Shown here piece by piece: positions 23,663 through 31,738 of a stretch of 34,304 nt of DNA. The stretch is from Deltaproteobacteria bacterium (GTDB taxonomy: Bacteria > Desulfobacterota > Desulfobacteria > Desulfobacterales > SURF-15). The stretch covers positions 1 to 34,304 of the forward strand of contig JAFDFZ010000045.1 in the NCBI GenBank assembly GCA_019309565.1, written 5' to 3'. Under the pieces are notes generated by a model. That model was given only the letters and a program-made list of their open reading frames with translations. It was not told where the DNA came from and made no database searches. The position numbers and the translations under genes were made by a program. Each line of letters opens with the position of its first letter. The stretch's first letter is position 1.

Positions 23663-24601
23663 ATGAACATGATCACACTGAAGGACTTTAGAGCGGAGGA
23701 TATCGAATCCATCATCGAAACCAGCATTCGCATCAAACAGAACCCTTCTGCGTTTGAAGCGTTATTAAAAGAAAAGACCCTCTATATGCTGTTTGAAAAA
23801 ACATCCACGCGAACCGCCATGGCCTTCGGGCTGGGAATTAATGAACTGGGGGGAAGATATTTTTTCCAGAGATGGCAGGACAGCAACTTCTCGATCGGGG
23901 ATGTGGTGGACGAAACGAGGTATGTTGCAAGAAACGTGGACATTATTCTGGCCCGGCTCAAGCAAAACCGCGATATCGAAGCCATGGGCGAATGCTCGCC
24001 TATACCGGTAATAAACGGCTGCTGCAATAAATATCATCCCACCCAGGCCCTTGCGGATTGTATGACCGTCAAAGAAGCTTTCGGCACGTATCGAAAAACC
24101 CTGCTCTACGTGGGAATATGGAACAATGTATTCAACTCTCTAATTAATTCTTTTCCCAAACTGGGAGGAAAACTGATCGGTGTATGCCCTATTATAAACG
24201 AATCCTCCGCATCCTCAAATGATATATCAAAGCTTGTGAGCGAAACGGCAAACTTTCAGTACTACGGCCGATCCGAAGCGCCTCCCGAAAAATTAAAGGA
24301 AATCGTAAAGAGATCGGACATCGTGTATACAGATACATGGGTGGACATGGAGTTTTTCAATAACCCTGAGTTTAAAGATTTAAAAGAACAGCGCATCAAA
24401 ATGATGAAACCCTATGCTCTTACAGCCGATCTGCTTGAAGGTACCGGGGTTGCTGTGATGCATGATATGCCCATTCATGCAGGATATGAGATCGAACGAG
24501 AGGTTGTTGAAGCCCATATAGATACGATTTTAAACCAGGCGGAGAATCGAAGACACGTGGCAAAGGGAATCTTTCTGCATTTACTTGGAATCGAAATTTA
24601 A
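23663..24601 (+). CDS. Non-canonical transcarbamylase (aspartate/ornithine carbamoyltransferase family)
   Basis: 312 residues. The carbamoyl-phosphate half is canonical: FEKTSTRT (44-51, SxRT motif), HPTQALAD (125-132) and an NNV segment (154-156). The second-substrate half departs from ornithine carbamoyltransferase: DxWVSMG is DTWVDM (224-229, Ser to Asp), and HCLP is HDMP (267-270, Cys to Asp and Leu to Met). It is not aspartate carbamoyltransferase either. It should transfer a carbamoyl group to, or phosphorolyse it from, an unusual amino substrate. GGAGG lies just before the ATG. It follows dctM3 by 71 nt on the same strand, so its substrate may be linked to the TPAT ligand. Confidence 0.85.
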   Translation: MNMITLKDFRAEDIESIIETSIRIKQNPSAFEALLKEKTLYMLFEKTSTRTAMAFGLGINELGGRYFFQRWQDSNFSIGDVVDETRYVARNVDIILARLKQNRDIEAMGECSPIPVINGCCNKYHPTQALADCMTVKEAFGTYRKTLLYVGIWNNVFNSLINSFPKLGGKLIGVCPIINESSASSNDISKLVSETANFQYYGRSEAPPEKLKEIVKRSDIVYTDTWVDMEFFNNPEFKDLKEQRIKMMKPYALTADLLEGTGVAVMHDMPIHAGYEIEREVVEAHIDTILNQAENRRHVAKGIFLHLLGIEI

Positions 24602-25027
24602 AAAGCCGATTTCACACGAGCTTGCCGCCTTTCAACACGTCCCTTATCTTTTATGGGCGGAATTTAGAAAATTTATTATAAACAAATAGGTTAAAGCAGA
24701 TTATATCACAATATATAGGCATCCTTTTAATACGTTGCATTTGGGGTTTTTAACCCGGAACGCGGAACGATGAACCGCTCAAACTAGATAAAAGTTTAAT
24801 ACGTTATTTTTCACATGTGATACACTTTGTATTGGAGCTGTAAGGGGCAATATGCTAACGGCTATTTGCCCAGGACAACCCGTCGCAGAGGCACTGTTTA
24901 GGGCTTGAAGGAGCCGAGGTTTTTATCAGCACTGGGATTTTGCAGGAAATACTCGGCCCGATTGCTCTGCGGTCGTCCGGCTGCGGGCAAGATTTAACCG
25001 GAATTGTAGTCGAGCGGCAGCAGCCGG
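24602..25027. other. Convergent intergenic region
   Basis: 426 nt between the transcarbamylase (plus) and the aminotransferase (minus). The left half is AT-rich and carries two TTTAATACGTT words (near 24728 and 24796). The right half is GC-richer and ends in an 8-bp inverted repeat CCGGCTGC/GCAGCCGG (24977-24984 and 25020-25027) right at the aminotransferase stop. I found no convincing gene or T-run terminator. Confidence 0.5.
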
Positions 25028-26368
25028 CTAAAGCCCTGAGAAGGCCGAGTCTAAGACCGCTATTAGAAAATCCACATCCTCTTTTTTGATACACATTGGA
25101 GGTTTTATCCGAATTACATTTCCGTAAAGACCTCCCCTGCCGACCAGAAGACCCATATCCTTTGCACGTTCAAATGCCTCGGTGCATTCTTCCTTTGCAG
25201 GCGTTTTGGTTTTCCGATCCCTGACAAGCTCGATACCCGTCATCAACCCAAGTCCACGGACATCTCCGATTATATCGTGTTTTTCAGAAAGCATGTTCAG
25301 TTTTTCGATAAGATAATTTCCCACCGTAAGGGAATTGTTCTGCAACCCTTCATTTTCGATGACCTCAAGAACCGCTTTCCCGGCCGCACATGAAACCGGG
25401 TTCCCCCCGAACGTGTTGAAATGGATGCGCTGTGCAAGGGTATAGGCAATTTGAGGCGTGGTTACCACAGCGGCAAGGGGTACGCCGTTTCCGATGCCCT
25501 TGGCCATGGTTACGATATCCGGAATGACCCCGTGGGCTTCAAAACCCCAGAAGTGGGCTCCCGTGCGACCGAAACCAGTCTGGACCTCGTCTGCAATACA
25601 GACACCCCCGGCCTGCCGGCAGAATCCGTAGGCTTCGGCAAGGTAGCTCTCGGGATAGACAACGGCCCCGCCTACTCCCTGGATCGACTCGGCAAAAAAC
25701 CCTGCAATACGTCCCGGGGTTGCGAACTCGATAATATTCCTTACGTCAGCGGCGTATTTTGCACCTGCTTTCGGATCATTGTATCCCCACGGGCCGCGAT
25801 ATGGATTTGGGTTGAGTGCGTGATGAATGCCGAAGTTGTGCGGATAGTTATACTTCCAGGTGCTCTGGGCCGTAAGTCCCATGGCGGTTGAACTTCCGCC
25901 GTGGTATGCGTTGCGAAGAGCGATAACGTCGTAGTTTCCCGTATAAAGGCGTGCCATCAGCAGGGCAAGGTCGTTGGCTTCAGAGCCCGAGTTTACAAAG
26001 TAACAGACGCTAAGATCCCCGGGCAGTTTTTCCGCAAGCATTTGAGCGTATTCCGAAATCACGGGATGAAGATATATGGTTGTCGTATGCTGAAGAGTTT
26101 CAAGCTGCTCCCGGATCTTTTCGATAACATAGGGATGACAGTGCCCGACGCTGATGGTAACAATGCCCCCGAATGCATCAAGATAGCGGCGGCCTTTTTC
26201 GTCGTAAACATACTGCATAGCCCCCTCGACTACCATGATGGGTTTCCGGTAATAAGTCATAAGGGCCGGGGTGAGGTAGCGTTTCCTAAGCTCCAGCACC
26301 TTTTCATACGATGTACCGGAATAGGGTTTTGGCTTATGGTCGAAGTAAGGAATTTCTGGATTGTTCAT
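25028..26368 (-). CDS. Class III aminotransferase, AGXT2-like
   Basis: 446 residues, full length for the family. PLP-binding text: NSGSEAND (126-133), [11 protein letters not shown] (260-270) and the Schiff-base lysine Lys290 in [32 protein letters not shown] and [15 protein letters not shown] place it with alanine-glyoxylate aminotransferase 2 and (R)-3-amino-2-methylpropionate-pyruvate aminotransferase types. These move an amino group from alanine, beta-amino acids or dimethylarginines to glyoxylate or pyruvate. The ATG has GGGAG about 8 nt upstream. It is a single-gene unit facing the transcarbamylase. Confidence 0.9.
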   Translation of the reverse strand: MNNPEIPYFDHKPKPYSGTSYEKVLELRKRYLTPALMTYYRKPIMVVEGAMQYVYDEKGRRYLDAFGGIVTISVGHCHPYVIEKIREQLETLQHTTTIYLHPVISEYAQMLAEKLPGDLSVCYFVNSGSEANDLALLMARLYTGNYDVIALRNAYHGGSSTAMGLTAQSTWKYNYPHNFGIHHALNPNPYRGPWGYNDPKAGAKYAADVRNIIEFATPGRIAGFFAESIQGVGGAVVYPESYLAEAYGFCRQAGGVCIADEVQTGFGRTGAHFWGFEAHGVIPDIVTMAKGIGNGVPLAAVVTTPQIAYTLAQRIHFNTFGGNPVSCAAGKAVLEVIENEGLQNNSLTVGNYLIEKLNMLSEKHDIIGDVRGLGLMTGIELVRDRKTKTPAKEECTEAFERAKDMGLLVGRGGLYGNVIRIKPPMCIKKEDVDFLIAVLDSAFSGL

Positions 26369-26923
26369 TTATCGGCTCCCTGTGGCTAAAGGTTCTTGGT
26401 GTCTGGTGGTTCTGTTTTTACTCATTAACCGGAAATGAATGACGCTGTCAAGTGGCGGGCCAGGGTCGTGATTTGTATACAGAATATTTTATTTGAACTT
26501 CGCATAAGTAAAAGGAAGTAGTAAAGGCAATCGGAAAGCCGACCATGATAGACGAGCGGTTCAACATTTTGATTGCAAGACGCTATGAGCGATACTGATA
26601 CCATCAATAAAAAAGCGCTTTTTGCGCTTTTCATTGTTCGTGCGTTATTCCATTTATGATGCTGTTTCTCGTTCGCCTTTTACCGGAACCAGAATAATTG
26701 GAAATTCAAGTGTAGCGGGTATTGATATTTTGATTAGGCAAGACATTCTTCTATACTGCTGTCTGTTATCATGACCTGAAAAGCCCGTGGTGTACTTTTT
26801 ATTGGGCAGCACCGGAGTTGAGAATTAGTACTTTACATCAATCCCCGTCCCCCATCTCGTGTGGCGTCAACCCAGGAGGAAATTCCTCTGGATTCCAGGC
26901 CTGCAGGCTATGAGCTAAAAACA
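26369..26923. other. Non-coding region upstream of the aminotransferase
   Basis: 555 nt with no supported gene. It holds a strong hairpin (26611-26631), a minus-strand TTGACA (26451-26446) that could be the -35 box of the aminotransferase promoter, and an imperfect inverted repeat near 26873-26893 (CCAGGAGGAA/TTCCTCTGG). Confidence 0.5.
26611..26631 (-). terminator. Terminator-like hairpin
   Basis: AAAAGCGC/GCGCTTTT, an 8-bp perfect stem with a 5-nt loop. On the minus strand it is followed by more T residues (TTTTTTATT). It would stop minus-strand transcripts coming from the IclR side before they enter the aminotransferase gene. Confidence 0.6.
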
Positions 26924-27091
26924 TCACCTGTGCCCCTGTGTTTTATGCCTTGACACAAACTCGATAAAGGTTCCGTCTTTCCATGTTCGATGGGCTTTTG
27001 CCAAAACCCGCAGCGCCTCTTCCCGCTGCCCCGATTCCATGTAATCCATCATCTTGCGAAACAGCGCATCGGCTTTTCGGTAAAAGCGCAT
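26924..27091 (-). pseudogene. Small coding-like remnant next to repeat R2
   Basis: The minus strand encodes 55 residues from the ATG at 27091 (MRFYRKADALFRKMMDYMES, then GQREEALRVLAKAHRTWKDG and so on). The frame stays open further upstream (LKSFQKGWFRYKEA) and runs into repeat R2. The text looks protein-like (amphipathic, Arg/Lys/Glu-rich, few rare residues), but the ribosome binding site is only 2 nt from the ATG. I read it as the C-terminal end of a gene cut by R2, or a small gene of unknown family. Confidence 0.4.
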
Positions 27092-27153
27092 GGCCTCCTT
27101 GTACCTGAACCATCCCTTCTGAAAGCTTTTAAGGGGAAATACACTCTGCCTGT

Positions 27154-27270
27154 TGAACCGAAACAGCGAGCGCTTACCCCTTAAGCTTGTTGGAGCAAAT
27201 TGGGCTTTGCCATAGGCTACGACCCAACAGGGTGTAGATCCCGCTTAAGCGGGGCTTCAGGGTCTTCAAT
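27154..27270 (+). repeat. R2 dispersed repeat, copy 2
   Basis: 117 nt matching 15826-15941 (inverted) and 32838-32948 (direct). The central hairpin here is the perfect palindrome CCCGCTTAAGCGGG (27240-27253). A nearby tail, ATTCAACAGGGC (27296-27307), which also flanks copy 3, overlaps the end of the IclR gene. Confidence 0.75.
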
Positions 27271-27297
27271 CCTCGAAGGGGCGCGCAGAAGCGCAAT

Positions 27298-28101
27298 TCA
27301 ACAGGGCTCGGAGTTTCGGTTAAGGTACCCCAGCCTTTGTGATATCTGAGCGGCTGTCTGTTTAACTGCACGGATGTATTCTTTTTCGATCTTCTCCCGC
27401 GTCATTCTAAATGCAGGCCCGGATATACTGATAGCAGCCAAAGCTTTTGAGTTTTCGTCGAAAATGGGTGCTGCCACACATTTGACATCGTCGAACAGTT
27501 CCACGTCGTCAATGGCATAGCCGTTTTCTTTGACTCTTGCCAAGTGACGCCTGAGTTCTTCCTTGCTGGTTATGGTGTTTGCAGTGTGTCGCACCAGTTC
27601 TACCGTACGAAAATATTCCTCAAGCTCCTGGGCATCAAGATGGGCGAGCAATACCTTTCCCAGTGCCGAACCGTGCGCATCGGTTGGCACGTCTCTTATG
27701 ACCCTGATCCCAATGGGATGCGTGCTCTCGATGGTGTCGATATTCATGACTTTGAACTTGTTAAGAAAACCGATGTGAACCGTCTCTTTGCAGGAAACAG
27801 CCAGCTCAGTCAGCAATGGAATGGCGATCTTATGCAAATCCACCTGGCTCATGTATACGCGTCCCAGTTGATATAACTGGTGGGTGAGGCGGTATTCCCG
27901 GGTTTTGGGGTCTTTTTCAAGAAAACCTCCCTCCTCAAGAGAACTGAGAAGTGCCGTGACAGTGCTTTTATTGAGCCCCAATTTCTTTGACAACTCGACG
28001 TTGGTATAGGTGGGCTTCTCTATGGTGAAGGAGTCCAGAATCTTGATGGCACGAAGCACGGAATTTATGGAATATCGATTTTTTCTCAAGATTTTCTCCA
28101 T
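27298..28101 (-). CDS. IclR-family transcriptional regulator
   Basis: 267 residues. N-terminal winged helix about 10-75 (VLRAIKILDSF, TNVELSKKLGLNKSTVTALLSSLEEGGFLEKD). C-terminal effector domain about 80-255 with the usual SALGKVLLAHL and AAPIFDENSKALAAISISGPAFRM. IclR proteins sense small organic acids or aromatics. It is divergent from the DUF362-tctBAC operon, its likely target. A perfect 16-nt palindrome lies in its own promoter. The last two residues and stop codon (Pro-Cys-TGA) lie in sequence shared with the flank of repeat R2, so the C-terminus may have been altered by that insertion. Confidence 0.9.
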   Translation of the reverse strand: MEKILRKNRYSINSVLRAIKILDSFTIEKPTYTNVELSKKLGLNKSTVTALLSSLEEGGFLEKDPKTREYRLTHQLYQLGRVYMSQVDLHKIAIPLLTELAVSCKETVHIGFLNKFKVMNIDTIESTHPIGIRVIRDVPTDAHGSALGKVLLAHLDAQELEEYFRTVELVRHTANTITSKEELRRHLARVKENGYAIDDVELFDDVKCVAAPIFDENSKALAAISISGPAFRMTREKIEKEYIRAVKQTAAQISQRLGYLNRNSEPC

Positions 28102-28465
28102 TATCTGGTTTAATATAATGTTGTTAGTTTAATATATTAAACTTATTTGTCAAACAATTTTACGAAAATGGAACAAAATACGTTTACAAAAATGGAATTT
28201 TATATCAGATCTCGCGCTTCCCGTCGGTATAAATTTTCAAGGCAAAAAATTGTTTATAAAAACCATATTATTCTCCGTTAATCCTGCATTTAAGAAATCC
28301 AGAAATTGTTCTTGACAACAGAAATAGCATTTGCAATTAAAAACAGGGTTTGAAATATAAAACCCTTTTCCTTTTAAATAGTAATTCGATTAAACAAGGC
28401 CATCAAAAGGGAAACCAGGGCTGTCTACATTCGGATTTGAAAGCAACTGTGTTAAAGGAATCGAA
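28102..28465. other. Divergent regulatory region, IclR / DUF362-tctBAC
   Basis: 364 nt, AT-rich. The minus-strand IclR promoter and palindrome are at 28127-28153. On the plus strand TTGACA (28312-28317), followed by an AT-rich stretch about 18 nt on, is a candidate promoter for DUF362-tctBAC. No gene is seen. Confidence 0.5.
28127..28153 (-). promoter_or_regulatory. IclR promoter with palindromic operator
   Basis: Minus-strand TTGACA (28153-28148) with TAAACT about 16 nt on. The perfect 16-nt palindrome GTTTAATATATTAAAC (28127-28142) fills the spacer and the -10 region. Its left half, GTTTAATATA, recurs at 28108-28117. Autoregulation is the simplest reading. Confidence 0.5.
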
Positions 28466-29443
28466 ATGAAACCGATTGTTTCCATCGTAAGAAAAGAGCA
28501 AAGCCTCGAAAAGGCTGTGGAAGAAAGTCTTAGACAAATTGGTGGTATTGATAGCATTGTACGACAGGCGGGCAGAGTGATAATAAAACCGAACTTCACC
28601 TGCGCTTTAACCCCTGAAACAGGTGCCATAACTGACCCTGCCATCGTTAAAACGCTTGCTGAAAAGGCGCTGTCTGCGGGTGCCTCCGAGGTGATTGTCG
28701 CCGAAGCGATGGGCTCAGGAGATGCAAGGCTTGATGACATAAACGGGCTTGATGCCATAGCTCGGATGAAAGGGGTTCGTATTATAGATTTAAACGACGC
28801 CCCAACCGATCACATACAGGTAGCGGATGCCCTAGCGGTCGAAGCATTCGACATTCCAAGAATCGTGCTTAAGTGCGATGTCTTGATCAACCTTGCCAAG
28901 CTTAAAGTGCATCCGCAGGCCATGGTGAGCATCGGGATGAAAAACTTACTGGGTATTCTTCCAGGAAGATCTTTTAGAGACCCGGAAGAGGCGAAACGCC
29001 AGGGCTACCTGACCCCCATCATTCCAGGTGGCGGGAAAAAGATTTTTCATGACCTCGCGAAAGACCGCGGCCCAGAGGCAATGCAAGATGCCATCGTGGA
29101 TTTAAATACCGTGGTGCCCTCTCATCTGATCATCGTGGATGCCATATACGCAATGGAAGGCAAGGGGTCTCCGACCCGCGGCAAACCTGTAAAGATGGAT
29201 CTCATACTTGCAGGAACAGACGTGGTTGCTGTTGAAGCCGTGGCTTCCTTTATTATGGGATTTGATCCAAACCATATGGCCTATTTGAGACATGCCGTTG
29301 AAAAAGGGGTTGGCTGCGAATATAGGCTTGAAAACATTGATATCAGAGGCCAGCAGGCGGATGCGGTTTGCAGAAAGTTTGAACGGGCCAGTGCAAAATC
29401 GCTCTGGACGGATACATGTGAAGTTGAGCAACTGGAAACATAG
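28466..29443 (+). CDS. DUF362-domain protein
   Basis: 325 residues. DUF362 text: VIIKPNF (38-44), GASEVIVAEA (72-81), NLAKLKVHPQ then SIGMKNLLGILPG (142-167), IVDAIYAMEGKGSPTRGKPV and ILAGTDVVAVEAVASFIMGFDP. Many DUF362 proteins carry extra ferredoxin-type Cys clusters. This one has none, and its cysteines are scattered. The biochemical role of the family is not settled, though Fe-S or redox functions have been proposed. AAAGGA precedes the ATG. It is first in a run with tctB-tctA-tctC, so a link to metabolism of the imported acid is likely. Confidence 0.85.
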   Translation: MKPIVSIVRKEQSLEKAVEESLRQIGGIDSIVRQAGRVIIKPNFTCALTPETGAITDPAIVKTLAEKALSAGASEVIVAEAMGSGDARLDDINGLDAIARMKGVRIIDLNDAPTDHIQVADALAVEAFDIPRIVLKCDVLINLAKLKVHPQAMVSIGMKNLLGILPGRSFRDPEEAKRQGYLTPIIPGGGKKIFHDLAKDRGPEAMQDAIVDLNTVVPSHLIIVDAIYAMEGKGSPTRGKPVKMDLILAGTDVVAVEAVASFIMGFDPNHMAYLRHAVEKGVGCEYRLENIDIRGQQADAVCRKFERASAKSLWTDTCEVEQLET

Positions 29444-29501
29444 GCATTGTGGTAATATGCAAGAATGTCCGCGGGATGCTTAAATAAAACGGGAGATAGC
29501 C

Positions 29502-30056
29502 ATGACGGAAGGAGAGACGGCAGAGAAAAAAAACCATGATATGATTTCGGCTGCTATTTGTGCATCTGTTGCCGGATATGCCATCTATCTTACGCTTACC
29601 ACCTTTGTAACAGATCAGGCTGCAGGCGGAGGGCCCTTTGCAAACTCCGCTTTTTATCCTCAACTTCTGAGCGGAGTCATTATCTTTCTTTCGATTCTAA
29701 TGGGCATATCCTCCTTCATAAAGAAAAAGCAAGAGGACCCTGAATCCAGGCCGCAGGAAGATAAGCCTGTAAATGTGGTGGAAAAAAAGTCGGACTTTCA
29801 GGATCTTGAGCAGGACGGGGTTTCCGGTAAGACCATTATTGTGATCGCTTCATTTCAAATCATCTACACGGTCTTTTTGGATATTCTGGGGTATCTTCTG
29901 ATAACCCCTTTTTTCATGGCATTCATGTTTCGCATATTAAAGGTGCGCAGCTGGCTTACAATCGCAACTCTTTCCCTGGCATCGACCTTTACCCTTTATT
30001 ATTTCTTTGCTTTGCTGCTTGATGTGATTCTCCCTGAAAGCCCGTTTACGATATGA
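29502..30056 (+). CDS. tctB: Tripartite tricarboxylate transporter small membrane subunit (TctB family)
   Basis: 184 residues with hydrophobic segments at about 15-37, 50-68, 110-135 and 148-175. The conserved start of TctB (FYPQLLSGVIIFLSILMG) and the helix pair ILGYLLITPFFMAFMFRILKVRSW, then LYYFFALLLDVILP are present. A charged loop (about 73-108) lies between segments 2 and 3. GGGAG precedes the ATG. TctB pairs with TctA in the membrane. Confidence 0.88.
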   Translation: MTEGETAEKKNHDMISAAICASVAGYAIYLTLTTFVTDQAAGGGPFANSAFYPQLLSGVIIFLSILMGISSFIKKKQEDPESRPQEDKPVNVVEKKSDFQDLEQDGVSGKTIIVIASFQIIYTVFLDILGYLLITPFFMAFMFRILKVRSWLTIATLSLASTFTLYYFFALLLDVILPESPFTI

Positions 30057-30169
30057 GGCAGAAATCATGACGGTTTTTTCAAGCAAAATATCCTGGGGCA
30101 AAACGTGTGCTTTTCGTTTGTTGAATCTGGTTTATTGTTTCCTGTATTGAAGCGATCGAGGTAGTGAGT

Positions 30170-31708
30170 ATGTCTGATATTTTCATGGGGGGCTTAGAGG
30201 TATTCTTTGGGGTTCAGGAAATCTGTCTTACCGGTGCCGGTGTGTTTCTTGGTGTTGTAATCGGTGTGCTTCCCGGAATCGGGCCTTTGCTTGGGGTCAT
30301 TCTTTTCACCCCGATTATCATACAGCTATCGCCCGTATCGGGTTTGGGGTTGTTATTGGGAATATATGTGGGAGGCTCCTGCGGTGGGGCCATTTCAGCA
30401 GTGTTGCTTAGAATTCCGGGCACTCCCATAGCAGCCGCCACGCTTCTTGACGGATATCCCATGGCACAAAAGGGAAAAGCACCCGAGGCCATCGGGATTT
30501 CCATTGCAGCATCGGCCCTGGGTGGGTTGATCGGAGGGATGGCGTTGATGTTCGTCTCTCCGGTGCTTGCGAAAATAGCTCTTAAATTCGGCCCTCCGGA
30601 ATATTTCTGCCTTACGCTTACCGGGGTGATTGCAATAGCCGTGGTGGCTCGAGAATCGACCTTAAAGGGGCTGATAAGCGGCTGTTTCGGGCTGTTGATT
30701 GCCAGCATCGGAACGGATCCTTTCACCGGGTATGATCGATTCACCTTCGGTTACGGGGATCTGATGGCCGGCATTCGCCTGGTTGCCTTGCTGGTTGGGC
30801 TGTTTGCGATATCCGAGATGTTTATTCAAATTGAAAGAGGCGGTCTTAATGTTAAACCCAACATTAAGATTTTCCGGCCCTCTTTTTCCTCCACATTCAT
30901 TGTGATACGAAACTTCAAAAACCTTATCCGCTCAAGCTTTATCGGCACTTTTATCGGCTCTCTGCCCGGAACAGGCGGTGTGTCTTCAAGCTTTATCAGC
31001 TATGCAACGGCCAAGGCCAGTTCAAAGGAGCCGGAAAAATTCGGCACCGGGGTGGCAGAAGGAATCATTGCCACCGAGGGCGCAAATAACGCCTGTTGCG
31101 GGGGGGCACTGATCCCATCCCTTGCACTGGCCATTCCCGGTGATCCGATCACCGCGGTGCTGATGGGGGCCATCATGCTCCTTGGATTTCTGCCGGGACC
31201 TGAGCTTTTCAGACAGCACCCGGATCTGGTGGGGGGCATCTTTTATGCGTATGTGTCTGCAAACATTTTTTTGCTGATTTTGGGGATTTTGTTTGCGCCT
31301 GTGTTTATCAGCATACTCAAAATAAGAAAGAATAGATTGATTCCGATGGTGCTGATTCTTTCCATCGTCGGGACCTATGCTGTTCAATCTTCTCTTTTCG
31401 ATGTGTGGTCCATATGGATTTTCGGGCTCATCGGATATGCCATGCGAAAACAGGGATTTCCTCTCGCCCCTCTTTGTATCGGAAGAGTGCTGGGTCCTAT
31501 TCTGGAGCCGGCGTTTCGACGCTCGCTGATCATGTCTGACGGGTCTTTTTCAATTTTTACAACAAGACCAATCTCTCTTATCATTCTGATCATAAACGTG
31601 CTGCTGTTCATCTGGGCGTTTGTACCACATGACAAACTGGAAAGAGTAGCGTTTTTCATAACCGGTCATTTCAGAAGATCCGGTTATTTTTGGAAGGGGA
31701 AAAGGTAA
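30170..31708 (+). CDS. tctA: Tripartite tricarboxylate transporter large permease (TctA family)
   Basis: 512 residues from the ATG at 30170, with GAGG 8 nt upstream; a GTG at 30164 is too close to that site. TctA is unmistakable: GVLPGIGPLLGV (32-43), GIYVGGSCGGAISAVLLRIPGTP, LDGYPMAQKGKA, FGPPEYFCLTLTG and GSLPGTGGVSSSFISYATAKASS. Length is normal for the family. The permease uses an ion gradient to import the carboxylate delivered by TctC. A 113-nt gap to tctB contains no gene. Confidence 0.95.
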   Translation: MSDIFMGGLEVFFGVQEICLTGAGVFLGVVIGVLPGIGPLLGVILFTPIIIQLSPVSGLGLLLGIYVGGSCGGAISAVLLRIPGTPIAAATLLDGYPMAQKGKAPEAIGISIAASALGGLIGGMALMFVSPVLAKIALKFGPPEYFCLTLTGVIAIAVVARESTLKGLISGCFGLLIASIGTDPFTGYDRFTFGYGDLMAGIRLVALLVGLFAISEMFIQIERGGLNVKPNIKIFRPSFSSTFIVIRNFKNLIRSSFIGTFIGSLPGTGGVSSSFISYATAKASSKEPEKFGTGVAEGIIATEGANNACCGGALIPSLALAIPGDPITAVLMGAIMLLGFLPGPELFRQHPDLVGGIFYAYVSANIFLLILGILFAPVFISILKIRKNRLIPMVLILSIVGTYAVQSSLFDVWSIWIFGLIGYAMRKQGFPLAPLCIGRVLGPILEPAFRRSLIMSDGSFSIFTTRPISLIILIINVLLFIWAFVPHDKLERVAFFITGHFRRSGYFWKGKR

Positions 31709-31738
31709 TCATTCACAAAAGGATAAAGGAGGTATGAA

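Noticed and set aside
26425-26634. Minus-strand 69-residue frame that looks like a lipoprotein (LIASC)
   Set aside because: Its first codons are formed by the terminator-like hairpin at 26611-26631 and there is no ribosome binding site. The lipobox is probably chance.
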